A stretch of DNA of 64,000 nucleotides from Telopea speciosissima (taxonomy: Eukaryota > Streptophyta > Magnoliopsida > Proteales > Proteaceae). Numbering within the stretch: position 1 is the first letter of the stretch; the number at the start of each line of letters is the position of its first letter. A program made the translations under genes and the position numbers. The notes below the pieces were generated by a model. The model had not been told where the DNA came from. It worked only from the letters and a program-made list of their open reading frames with translations, and did no database searches. The stretch covers positions 8,755,307 to 8,819,306 of the forward strand of contig NC_057920.1 of the NCBI RefSeq assembly GCF_018873765.1. The letters are read 5' to 3'. Below are positions 45,020 through 55,857 of this stretch, piece after piece.

Positions 45020-46706
45020 GGGTAATTTACACATACCACCCCTGAGGTTTGACGAAAGGATAATTTTACCCCTCAGTTTTGGAAAATTCTGCGTACCCCC
45101 CTGAGGTTTGCAAATGGTAACAAATAAGCCCATTCCGTCAGTTCATGACTAACAATGTTAAAAATATGTTATGAACTGACAGAATTGCCCTTACCAAAAA
45201 AAAAAAAAAAAAAACCTGCAACTCATCTTCCCCAAATCGCAGGTTTTATGCAGCATAAGTTTAAAAAGATCTTTTATTTCATGGATAAATAAGTTAATCT
45301 TCTTATTGCAAAAACCCTTTTTTTTTATCGAGATTAAATATCCATTTCACATGTTTCTAGGGTTTCACGATCAAACAAGTTTTAAATAAGAATCTAACAT
45401 CACACATTGGATACCCAAAAATTTATAGTAAAAGGGTTCTAATTAATTAAGTGGGGACAAGGAAGCTTGTGGGTTAGTACAATTGGATGGAGATGGAGGA
45501 GACTTTCATGAATTTGAAGTCCATGGAAGTAGTCAATTATAATTTAATGGCGACAAATCTAACGATTTTGACATGGAAGCAGAGAAATTTGCAAGGAAGA
45601 GAGAGGTTGGAGCTCGCAGAGAAGACGACGAACCTCTAACACCTGCGGTAAGATTCTTCCTTCACCAGAAATGAATCAGGTGAATAGTTTTGTGGTTGGG
45701 ATGAAGAATCCAATCGATCTGGAAGCCCTAAAATAGATGAGTACGGAGAAGCCGCATAGAGCTGAATAGTTTATTGGAGGAATCGACAGAAGCAACAAGA
45801 AGACAGAAGAGATACAGGCCTATGGGGCAGTGAAGATCGATAGCTGGAATTCCAAATCTGGGTTTTTTGGAGTGGTCAACTGCCGCAAGAACCCATATGA
45901 GGATGAAGATGATGGGTTTGGAAGCCGGAGGATCTATGTCCTTATTGGCCATGCGCACTCTTCTAATTTCTTTCTGAGCTGCTTCTTATCCATTGTTCTT
46001 GGTTTGGCTTCTGCTACATCAAAGATGCTTCCCTCCCTCCAACAGATCCCATTGGACAGATAACAAGAGTTTAAAGATGAGATTAGATTAACCAATTGTG
46101 CCTCTTTGTTGAATTGGTAAAAGCCCTAGCTCATCACATAATAGACTCTTAAAGTCTAAGTCACTAGAGCTGCAAGTCAAATGCAGTAATCTATTTGCAG
46201 GAATGCACCTTGTTAGATGTTCATCGTTGATGGTTTCTTCCGCTTTGGGAGTTTCATGTGGTAAGAGAACGAAAGTGTTGTGTATTGAGAATCCATCATG
46301 CTTTGGGGGATGATATTTCGTTGATGTCTCTGTTTATTGCTTGTTGTCGAAAAGCCGATCAACCTGATCTAATGGCTACAATCCCTAATAATCCATCTTC
46401 TTCTTCTGCAAATTCGATTTCGAGGAGAAGTGAAGAGATTGGAATTGGTTTCTACATAAAACTTGCAACTCATCTTCCCCAATCGATTTGGGGAAGATGA
46501 GTTGCAAGGTTTTTTTTTTTTTTTTTTTTTTGTAAGGGCAATTCTGTCAGTGCATAACATATTTTTAACACTGTTAGTCATGAACTAATGGAATGTGCTT
46601 ATTTGTTACCATTTGCAAACCTCAAGGGGATATGCAAAATTTTTCAAAACTGGAGGGTAAAATAATCCTTTCATCAAATCTCAGGGGTGGTATGTGTAAA
46701 TTATCC
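45020..46706. mobile_element. Pack-MULE, 1687 bp, with a wax-ester-synthase/DGAT fragment
   Basis: Same terminal-repeat family as 40596-43667: the left starts GGGTAATTTACACATACCAC and the right, reversed, starts GGATAATTTACACATACCAC. Flanks AAAAAATAG (45011-45019) and AAAAAATAA (46707-46715) are a 9-bp TSD with one mismatch. The terminal repeats are about 200 bp and include a long A (left) or T (right) run. No transposase; one recognisable host-gene fragment. Confidence 0.83.
46234..46390 (+). pseudogene. WSD-type wax ester synthase/diacylglycerol acyltransferase fragment
   Basis: An open frame reads FLPLWEFHVVRERKCCVLRI, then HHALGDDISLMSLFIACCRK and ADQPDLMATIP. It aligns with the plant WSD family around the acyltransferase motif HHxxxDG (PLWE.H...RIHH.LGDGISLMSLL.AC.RK). 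The motif Gly after Asp is replaced by Asp here. Only this block (about 50 codons) is present, and it runs into the element's terminal repeat. It is a captured fragment, not an enzyme. Confidence 0.8.
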
Positions 46707-46715
46707 AAAAAATAA

Positions 46716-47747
46716 TGAGATAAACATGTTATTTAACACTTTACATTAACTTCAACCTGACCCATCATCAACTTTTAAAATATGCGAATTGATTTTATTT
46801 TATTTTTTAAACAAAATGAGCCAAATGCCCCAAAAAATAGCCACACCCCATGTTTTCAATAGGTTAACACAACTATTAAATTAATCTCACCTAAACAATT
46901 AGCATTATAGAATGATTCTTAACCATTTGATTGTTACTTTATACTTACCTAACAACTTCTAACAAGATTTATAGGTCATCCAACAATTGTATAAATTTGT
47001 GATATGAGAGGTACAATCATTTATGAACCCTATACATATTTTATGGTCATAAGCTAGAAGATCCCACATGTTCCTTTTTACTTTGACAATGAATTCGATG
47101 GATTTGAGAGGAGAATAACGCGATCATTGCGTAGCTATTGGTATCAAATTTATCCCTTTTTTATGCATATTCAAAGATAAATTTAAAAAAAAAAACCTCT
47201 CTTTTCCTTTTTTGTTTCTTATGATAGATTAATATTTTTATTTAAAAATAATATAAAGTACACTACAGGTCTTGACATTTGGAAATTGTATCTATAATCC
47301 AATGTTTCAGTTATTAATTGCATGCAAAGTCTCTAGTGCCAAAACAACATGTCCCATAAACCTTTTTGTCCTTTGTAGCCTTTTTATTAAAAAAAATTGT
47401 AAGATTTATTTTAGCACATATATCTGCTATATACATGATGAATAACTATGTTATTGAAACAATTGAAGATCGTATGCACAATAGTTGATTTTTTTTTTTT
47501 TTTTTTTTTTTGGGGGGGGGGGGGGTATGAATAGTTGAAGTTATTGGTATTATAGTCATGGGAAAGAGTTTTTTGTTTGGGAGCATGGTCCTTTTGCTAA
47601 TGGGAGAGTACGCAGAAGCATCAATATAGGTGGGATTTTCACCTTCCACAGGGGCATGGCGGTCATTTTGCCCCATCCTATATCTAGGCTCAAGAGTCAT
47701 GCTCTCGAACTGAGTCCTTTTTCCCTATAGTTATATTTAGTATAGGT
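46716..47747. other. Intergenic, nothing recognised
   Basis: AT-rich sequence with a long poly-T/poly-G tract at about 47489-47525. No coding or structured repeat signal apart from homopolymers. Confidence 0.4.
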
Positions 47748-47755
47748 ATTTTATG

Positions 47756-48126
47756 TAGGGGTGTCAACGGGCGGGGCTTGCCCTAAACCCTAGCGCGACC
47801 TTGCTAGGGCCCAGCATACCCTCAACCCAGCCCGACCCTACTAGATTTTAGTCAAGCCCGACCCATCTCTGATTGGCCCTGAATAATAGATGGGCTGGGC
47901 CTTGTAATATAATATTATAATTGGGTAAAGATATTATCTTAACAAGGCCCAATAAGAGTTTGTAATATATAATATATATAGGGTTGGGCTCAGCTTGAGG
48001 CCTTAACCCAGGCCCTGCCAAGTGATAGAGAAATGACTAACCCAACATGACCCTGTGTTAACCCCAGGCCCGGCCCCAGGACGGGTTAGGCGGGCTCAGG
48101 TTGGCCGGATTTTTTTGACACGCCTA
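47756..48126. mobile_element. hAT-type MITE, 371 bp
   Basis: Starts TAGGGGTGTCAACGGG and ends TTTTTTTGACACGCCTA, with a perfect 8-bp TSD ATTTTATG (47748-47755 and 48127-48134). The interior has repeated GGCCCTG/CAGCCCGACCC words. No ORF. Confidence 0.85.
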
Positions 48127-48136
48127 ATTTTATGAA

Positions 48137-48272
48137 GGGGCGCTACTCTCTGTGCCGCAGCGCAGGCTGCGCCCAGGCACATGGGGTGGGTGCAAGGACC
48201 ACCCTGCCCCCCTAAGTGGCAGACCCATGTGTCTAGGCACAGCCTGTCCTGCGGCACAGATAACATTCTCCC
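48137..48272. mobile_element. Short palindromic MITE abutting the previous one
   Basis: Starts GGGGCGCTACTCTCTGTGCC and ends CGGCACAGATAACATTCTCC, with inner inverted pair CAGGCACATGG / CATGTGTCTAGGCAC. The TSD TTTATGAA (48129-48136 and 48273-48280) overlaps the right TSD of the 47756 MITE, so it inserted into that site later. Same family as 24274-24423. Confidence 0.75.
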
Positions 48273-48280
48273 TTTATGAA

Positions 48281-48562
48281 ATATCTCCACCCAACTCCCT
48301 CTCCCCCCTCCCCCTAAAAAAACAGAAACAACATAAATCGTGTCATTGCATAAAGGCAACATTGGAGTAAAAGACACGTCGTCTAGAGGTCTCTTGTAGG
48401 TTCTCATATTGCATATTTCAGTAAATAGTTCATTCGCACTCAAAATTATTCTCCAAGGTAGTATACAAATTATATTTTTGTCTATTATATTATTAAATAT
48501 TTGTGTCATTGTCTTAAAAATCTAGATCACAAAAGATAATAATAAAAGAAAACAAAAGCAAG

Positions 48563-48593
<31 letters not shown>

Positions 48594-49970
48594 AGAAGGA
48601 ATAAATTATAATATCAATATTAATTAACACTTACGAAGAGAATGCCCATTAGTATTCTAATGTTTGTGGGGTAAAATAGATAGACCTTTTAAAGTTTAAA
48701 TATTAAATATACATGGGCCTAACAGAGTCTCTCTCTCTCTCTACCCGATCTCTTATAGTATGCTTAATTTTTATTATTCTCATAGAAAGAAGGAAACCTA
48801 AAACAAAATAGTAATCAATTGACAGTTAATGATATTTTTAATAAAAAGTACAACTAAAATAAATAAAATTATATTAAGAAGACTTGGATGGGTCATTTCG
48901 GGAAGTTTCAAGTCCGGATCCTCTTTAGCATACATTGAATAGTTTGACCTGTTTAGCACACGCTTGAAGGACAGCTCCAACCGTCGAATGCGCATTGCAT
49001 TCACTGGCATGTTGGAGAGGATTTTTTTCGCAATAAACTTCTAAAGATGAATTAAGAATATGTCTTGTGATGACATCACCAGCGACCATTTACTCGTTTT
49101 ATATTTCAAGCATGAAAGATCAATTTTTTTTTTTGGTAAACAAGAAACAATGAGACTTTAGGCCGTTACAAACTTTATAAATAACAAAAAGAAAACTAGG
49201 GGGGGTTGTAGCCACCATGGTCCATGCCAATTTTTATTTTTTTTGTAGAAACCACCATAGTACCATGCCTTTGAGACATTGAATTTTGAAACCCCCAAGG
49301 CAATGGCGTCCTCAATTACAACAGATGAACTTTTTCAAAATTGATCGATGTTTTTGTAATTACGTGATACTTTAGGGGGTACATAGAATTTTTCAACATT
49401 GATCGGTGTTTTTGTAATTACGTGATACCTCATGGGATGTACGCGACAAAAAAACAAAAAAAATCCTAACACATTTGTATATATTTAATAATATTATAAT
49501 AAGACATTAATTTCAATCACATAATATATGTTTCATTTTTTTTTTCCAAATCATAGAGTTAGTTTATATCACCTCTTGTTTTGTATTAATTAATAAGTAA
49601 GAACACCACCACCCTCATAAGTTATAATTATTTTAAGGTATGTTCTTAAGTTAGCATTCCCGAATGGACTTTTAAATTTATAACAAAATCTTTGGATCTT
49701 TTTCCCCTCAATTTACCTGTCCTTCAATTTCCTCAACTCCATCTAATAGAGGGGAGGAGGGGATGGAAATGAACATCCTACCACATTGCCCTGGTGGGGT
49801 CCACCTCCCTCTATTAGAGTAGAATTGAGGAAATTGACGGGCAGACAAATTGTGGTGATAATTTTCCCCAAATCTTTAGTAAAATAGTATACGAGACCAG
49901 TGATACCAGCCAAAAAATTTGTTTTTTGAGTAAGAAGTAAATTTATTTAAAAAGGCAAGAGGAGCTCGAA
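48281..49970. other. Intergenic with microsatellites and a MITE-like inverted segment
   Basis: GA microsatellite near 48563-48583, CT run near 48728. About 49690-49880 has inverted segments (TCAATTTCCTCAACTCC and GAATTGAGGAAATTGACGG) with ATTAGAGGGG-type words, a small non-autonomous transposon. No gene. Confidence 0.45.
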
Positions 49971-49975
49971 GCTTC

Positions 49976-50338
49976 TTAATTACAATAATCCTGAAGCCAA
50001 GGATTGGAAATTGGCCACTCAATCTTACTTGCCAAAGAGAGTACCTTATGATCTAGGGAGTGGGCTAAGTCATTTAACTCCCTAGGAATAAAGGAAAAAC
50101 AATAGAAATCGAAAGATGAAGCTAACAAACGAATATCATAAGTCAATCCAAAGATCAGAGATGGAGGAGCCTGATCAGATGAGTTTAGTAAGATCCTAAT
50201 CAAAGCCTCGCAGTCGGGTTCCACCACCAGGTTAGGAAAACCTCGATTCATCGCCTGGACCAAACCTGCTCTGATTGCACAAGCTTCGCCTTCGATAGCT
50301 TCAGTGAGGGTTATAAGCTCCAAGAATGCTCTCAACAA
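49976..50338 (-). pseudogene. RNase H-like fragment (retroelement type, RVT_3)
   Basis: A 120-codon minus-strand ORF contains EAIEGEACAIRAGLVQAMNR, then GFPNLVVEPDCEALIRIL, and FIPRELNDLAHSLDHKVLSL. This is the plant non-LTR-retroelement RNase H pattern (E..A...GL..A...G...V..D....I and a late REXNxxAHxL). The first catalytic Asp block is not evident upstream, so this is a 3' fragment of a retroelement or of a derived RNase H-like gene. Confidence 0.65.
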
Positions 50339-50830
50339 CTCTCCATGAAAGTTGCAAAAGACAAAACCAGTACCTCCTCCATACGAGTCAAAATTGAAAG
50401 ACTAAAAAAATAAAGGGTTTGACCTTGGCTCTCATAACCTTGAGTCTTAAGAATTATATATTATATAGGGTTAGTGTGAATTTGTTCCAATTCTACTAGT
50501 TCCAACAGTTCCTAAATGGTAGATGCGGGACCGGACCAATAAGCTATTGGGTCGATCGGTTTCAATTAATAACAGGTCGATTAGAGTGCGGTTTTTTATT
50601 TTGGTCCAAAATTGACACTTTTTTTTTAATTGTAGATAAATTGACACCCTTAATGTTAGTAAAAGAAGGCCTCACTTGAGCATCTTTTTTTTTTTTGGGT
50701 CAAATATATTACTATTATATTTATGGGTTTTCTTCTACATCACCATGAATAGGGAATGAGTTCCCTTCACTATCATTTTATTTATCTTTTTTTTTTTTAA
50801 TTTATGAATTTGAGTGGAAGGATAGTTCTT

Positions 50831-51014
50831 AGAAGGCGGGCCTTGATGCAATGGTACGGGTGCTCCATTGCGACCTAATGGTCACAGGTTTGAGTCAGAA
50901 TACAGTCTCTTCGTGAAGTGGGGTGTAAGACTTTATGACCTTCCCCAAACCTCGTGGTGGTAGAACTCGAGAGCCTCATTTACGGATAACGCCCTTCGCC
51001 CTTCGCCCTTTTTA
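50831..51014 (+). mobile_element. Au-like SINE with target-site duplication
   Basis: Starts GGCGGGCCTTGATGCAATGG (box A region) with box B GGTTTGAGTCAGA, then a diverged GGGTGTAAGACTTTATGACC and a GAGAGCCTCATTTACGG end before CCCTTTTT. Flanks AGTGGAAGGATAGTTCTT (50813-50830) and AGTGGAGGATAATTCTT (51015-51031) are a long, slightly diverged TSD, as LINE-driven insertion gives. More decayed than the copy at 20030. Confidence 0.75.
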
Positions 51015-51394
51015 AGTGGAGGATAATTCTTGAAAATTCACTTAAAGAAATCTCTACATGTTCCCTTTGCTGCTCCTCCTTCTCCCTCTTTGGCTATGGC
51101 TTCCCTTCCCGCTCCCCCGCCCTCTGTGTCTGCCTCTCCCAGCAAACCCTGCGACTTCTTCCATTGATGTTACTATTGTTTCTGTCAAAGTAGGATGACT
51201 CCCATAGTTGGCACTAAACCCCCCAAGTGCTATTCTTCATAGGAGGGGTAGCGTTAATCATGGAGAAAGAATTCTTGATTGCAATAGTTGTTCTTTTTGC
51301 GATAGCAAAAGCAGATGTGACACTCTTCAAAGGAACATTATTGTTTCTTTGGAATTGGAGAGCTTTAATAGGAAGGGGGGGGGGAATAGGAAAA

Positions 51395-51564
51395 TTATCT
51401 CCTCCAGTTCCCTGCCCGGCCCAGTTCCCAGTTCCCAGTTCCTCTAATAGTGGGTGGTGGACCCCATCAAGGCAAAATGTTTGGGCAGGGCTAGGGTGGT
51501 CATTCCAGTACCCCTTGTTAGAGGAATTGGAGAACTGGGCCGGGCAGAGAACTGGAGGTGATAA
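51395..51564. mobile_element. Palindromic MITE, 170 bp
   Basis: Starts TTATCTCCTCCAGTTCCCTG and ends GAGAACTGGAGGTGATAA, with inner pair CCGGCCCAGTTC / GAACTGGGCCGG. Centre words include TCCTCTAATAG and GTTAGAGGAATTGG, shared with 25205-25395 and 49690-49880. No clear TSD. Confidence 0.6.
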
Positions 51565-51956
51565 AGATCCCTGTAGGGAATGGGGATAGGCCCCAAGATG
51601 ATTTGAACTCATGACCTCTTATTTGAGGAGTTGATCTTAACATTATTGTTGTTGGTATTAAGGAGAATGAACCTATCAAATACCAGAACAAGTTGATATT
51701 TTTCTAGTAATTCCAATGCACAATAGTTTGTCTTCATAGAAAAGCAAATTGGGCCCAATAACCAAAAAAAAGGTTTTCTTGTTTTTTTGGGTAAACAATA
51801 AAAGCTGCCTTCAATGGCCAGGAAAATGATGCAGTTTGCATTTGCCACTATTAACTTGAGTTGGTTCCATTAAGAATGTTCTGGTCTACATAAATATTAG
51901 CACTTGCAGCCCCCATTGCGCCTTTTGCAACCGTACCGGCTACTACAAAAACTTAA

Positions 51957-52432
51957 GGTCTGAGTGGTATGATTTATATTTCAATTTCAGGGGTGATGTT
52001 TTTGAGGAAATTGTTTGGTTTATTTTTGCTCCTTATTTCAATGAAATAGAATCAAGTGGAATATAAATTCTGAAATAACTGAGGAGTTGTTTAAGAATTT
52101 ATTCTATTTCATTTGATTTCACCCTTGCTCTTTAATGAGCACATACTTAATTTGATGGGCCAAGTAATATTTTCATGTTAAAAATAAAACACCAACTGCC
52201 TTCTTCTTCTCCTAATGGTCTCACCACTACCATGCCACCATCACCACCACCTTCCCAAAGAAATATAGAGAATTTATTCTAAAAAATTGAACTAACAAAT
52301 GGATTTTTTATTCGTTAAATATTTCATATTGATACAATCAAAACAATTTCAATTTTTTGATCAAAAATCTATTTGTTGACTATTTCATGAAATCAATTTG
52401 AAATTGAAATAGAAATCATACCAAATCAGGCC
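51957..52432. mobile_element. MITE, 476 bp
   Basis: Left end GGTCTGAGTGGTATGATTTA plus TATTTCAATTTCA, and right end TGAAATTGAAATAG plus AAATCATACCAAATCAGGCC, are inverted repeats of about 35 bp. AT-rich body with no ORF. No TSD is visible. Confidence 0.6.
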
Positions 52433-54266
52433 TCAGAAGCACATAACAATAACATGCCGATTGTAGAAGACAAATTTCCCCACCTTTGGCCAAGAAACGT
52501 CCGATGCACCTAGAGATGGAAGAAAGGGCTGAGAGAGAGAGAGAGAAAGGGAGAGAGAGAGAGAGAGAGAGAGATATGTGAGGAAGCTATGTTTTGATGT
52601 TGAATTTTATAAATTTTATATCAACTCACAAAGATGACTTCAAAGGAAAAACAAAAGATTTTTGTATTGACACCCCTTAAGGTGTCAAATAATTTATAGG
52701 GAGAGGTCTGGGTATTCTAGCAGTATGTCTCTAGCTTTTTCCCTAATTTATAACCTTATTTTTTGTCTTTTTAATATTACATATGTATATTTTTTCCAAC
52801 AAGGGTCGCTCTTGTCATTCCACTTGTGTACTCGAAAAATCTACAAAACAATGACGTATTTTGAATGACATAATAATAAAGTCACTTTTGAATTAGATTT
52901 TTTAAGAGGAATAGACACACCGTCCATGTGCGATAAGCTAGCAGACGGCACAAATGAGGGCAAGAGACATGGCATCATACAAGAGAGGCAAGGAAGTCAT
53001 TTCAAAGAGGGAGGGAATAAAGAGATAGACACAACGGATGCTAGTTTGCAATATACTGACGATGTGTCCAACCTTTTTACCTATATTTTTTTAGAGAAAA
53101 GAATGTTGCTAGATCGTGTGGTTCCTATGCTTAGACACATGAGCATGTGAAATTACCGTCCAACCCCCTTAAATAAAAATTCCCAACCGTGTTCAAGCCC
53201 CTGTGCACACTCTCAAGTCTCATTGGCTCCCATCTTGATGCACGGGCTGCACAACAAAACAGCGATCTCTTACCCATTTTTTTAATCACTTTGGAATTAT
53301 TTCGAAATTCTCTTTTTATCTTTAATTTAAAGAGCTCTTGAGAATAAATACACTAACAAGTTATTTAATCTCTAAGAAAAATAGATTAAAAGAATGATAT
53401 AATGAGCTGCTTCACACTTTTAGTGACAGATCCATTTTTTATGAATAAATTAGTGTCACATTGATTGAGGTGAGAATGTGTGGCAGCAAAAAAGAATGCA
53501 GGATATTTTTGAACGTGCACATAGTAAATGAATTTAATTATTACAATAATATGCTTTTCCAGCCAATGAAATTAGCTGGGTGAATTACCCCCCAAAAAAA
53601 AATAAATAATAATAGCTGGGTGAATAACCCCTCTTACCGCAGTGTAACGGCTAAAAAGCTTTAAAAGTGACGTTTCAAACTTTCAACTTCGAATTCGAGT
53701 CATGTGGGACAGGGGTGAATCAACTGCCCCCTATATTTCTGAGTGGGGCCCACTTAAAACTCTGATTACTAGTTCTGCCACGTAGAACCCCATGTGGGAC
53801 TGCAGTTGGCTAAGGGTGGAATGGGGTGGAATGGGGTGGAATGGGACTAAAGGTAGACCCTACGGGTCCTACCACTTAACGAGTGCCGGTTGAAGTCTGA
53901 ACCGTGTCTGAAGGCTTCGCTTCCCCTTCTTTGACACGCTCTTTTTCAGTTTTCACAGTTCTCACACTCACATTAAAAGTATCTAATAATTTTCCGCTCC
54001 ATCGATCACCGCTGTCCTTCTTCCCTTCTTCTTCTTTTTTATGCCTTCCTGTACAGTCCATTTGCTTAATCTTCACTCTACAACTCTCTGGTTGTTCTTA
54101 CAAGTTCTGAGTTACTCAGTATTCACTTCATCTCACGTTTGGTTTTCGTTTCTTTCTTCAATTTCTCTTTCAGAAATGGAATTTAGGGCATACATCGATC
54201 TTGAAACGAAGTTGTAATGACAGAGAACTGTTGATTTACTTGTTGGAGGCGTTCTAGGGTTTTAAG
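52433..54266. other. Intergenic and AGB1 upstream region
   Basis: GA microsatellites at 52530-52575. About 52890-53290 resembles diverged MITE DNA (CACATGAGCATGTG palindrome near 53141) without clean ends. A GGAATGGGGT triplet repeat lies near 53818-53845. From about 53870 the base composition becomes more even, fitting the promoter and 5' leader of the gene starting at 54267. No defined core promoter motif is claimed. Confidence 0.4.
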
Positions 54267-55857
54267 ATGTCTGTTGCGGAGCTGAAGGAGCGGCATCTAG
54301 CTGCCACAGCGACCGTGAATGCTCTTAGAGAACGTTTGAAGCAGAAACGGCGTCTTCTTCTTGACACTGATGGTACTTGAACTTTATTACTTTCCAGATG
54401 GGAATTTTCATTTTTTTTTGTTTCCCTATGTCTTGGTTTGTTACATCTGCTATCTCTCCTTTGATTTTGCAGTTGCTGAGTATTCAAGGTCGCAGGGGCG
54501 AACGGCTGTTAGCTTTGGCCCTACGGATCTTGTTTGCTGTAGGACCTTACAAGGACACACCGGAAAGGTACTATTAATATCTGATTTTGTTCGTGTTGAG
54601 TGCTGTTGCATGAATTTTCGTTTTATTGGAGTAATTTTCTTTTATTAATTGTTTCTGTGTTGCTAAAGTACTTTTTTGCTACACTGGACATTCTTTTCCT
54701 CCTATATTTGTTTAAATCTATGGAATACCTTATCTTATTGTGATAGTTGTTGTTGCCATGCCAACAATTGGTTTCTATTCTCCTAAAGGAAAAGAAGAAA
54801 TGAAAAAGAGGAAGATGCCATTCTAATTGAGATTTCAATATAGGAATCTCGATTCTATCAGGTGTTTTAATTGATGCATGGTTTAATTACCTACAAGTGT
54901 CTGGAAGGTTGTGCATCTCTAAATTTCGATGCATGGTTGGATTACCTACAAGTGTCTGGAAGGTTGTGCTCTCTAAAATTGCTTGAGAGAGGGGGGGAAA
55001 AAGGGATTTGTCTAAATCAGCTTTTCTAATAACTCGCTCTTCTATACCTGCCGTTTTAATTGCTAAGGAATGATGGTAACTGGCTGCGGTGCTTTTGTTG
55101 CTGATATTGCCTTTTTGTTGCTTCTTGTGAAAATCATCTTCCTGTACAATTTTTCTTTGGGGTTTTGCTATGGCTTTTATTTGATTCTGTTAGACTGTGT
55201 GGACCATCTGTTTAGAAATCGGTAATGTTTTGACAGTGTCTACCATATAAGTTATTTGTTTCCAGCGACATACAGCTAATTTACTATACTGAACTATTTT
55301 TTGACACTTTAAAAACATTTTTTCCCCATATTCCTGAATGATATTGTAGTGGAATAAACTGGAAAGTTCTTAGCTTCTAAGCTTAAACTGAACTTTGGAG
55401 CTGTTTTTTTCCCCCCCCGAAAAATCTGCCAGGTGTATTCATTGGACTGGACTCCTGAAAAGAATCGAATTGTCAGTGCATCTCAAGATGGGAGGCTAAT
55501 TGTGTGGAATGCTCTAACAAGCCAGAAAACTCATGCTATAAAGCTACCTTGTGCATGGGTTATGACATGTGCCTTCTCTCGAAGTGGTCAGTCTGTTGCC
55601 TGCGGTGGACTTGATAGTGTATGTTCTATCTTTAATCTGAATTCTCCCAGTGACAAGGATGGGTACCTACCAGTATCCAGGATGCTCAGTGGGCACAAGG
55701 GTTATGTATCCTCATGCCAGTTTGTTCCTGATGAGGACACTCACCTAATAACCAGTTCTGGTGATCAGACATGTGTTTTGTGGGATGTCACTACTGGCCA
55801 GAGAATTTCTGTTTTTGGAGGTGAATTTCCGTCGGGGCACACAGCTGATGTTTTGAG
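54267..55857 (+). CDS. AGB1: Heterotrimeric G-protein beta subunit, first three exons (partial)
   Basis: Exons 54267-54372, 54473-54567 and 55433-55857 join in frame through GT-AG introns into residues 1-208 of an expected ~377. The N-terminal coiled coil MSVAELKERHLAATATVNAL (1 to about 35) normally pairs with the gamma subunit. WD40 blades follow: RTLQGHTGKVYSLDW, SASQDGRLIVWNALTSQK, GGLDSVCSIFNL, SGHKGYVSSCQFVPDEDTH and SSGDQTCVLWDVTTG. The family binds G-alpha and G-gamma at the plasma membrane and relays hormone, defence and developmental signals. Exon 3 ends TTG AG|GTACAT, the conserved mid-codon junction after HTADVL. The remaining exons (blades 4-7) are not in the window: the next 8.1 kb is intron or flank filled by retrotransposons. 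Whether the gene resumes beyond 64000 or is cut off is undecided here. Confidence 0.93.

Noticed and set aside
48096..48509. 137-codon ORF
   Set aside because: Spans two abutting MITEs and their TSDs, so it cannot be a single gene.
51214..51612. Pro/Gly-rich ORFs on both strands
   Set aside because: They mirror the palindromic MITE at 51395-51564.
53080..53290. A third copy of the CTCTGTGCCGCAG MITE family
   Set aside because: Shares only loose words (cacatgagcatgtg, gcacgggctgcac); no inverted ends or TSD could be found.
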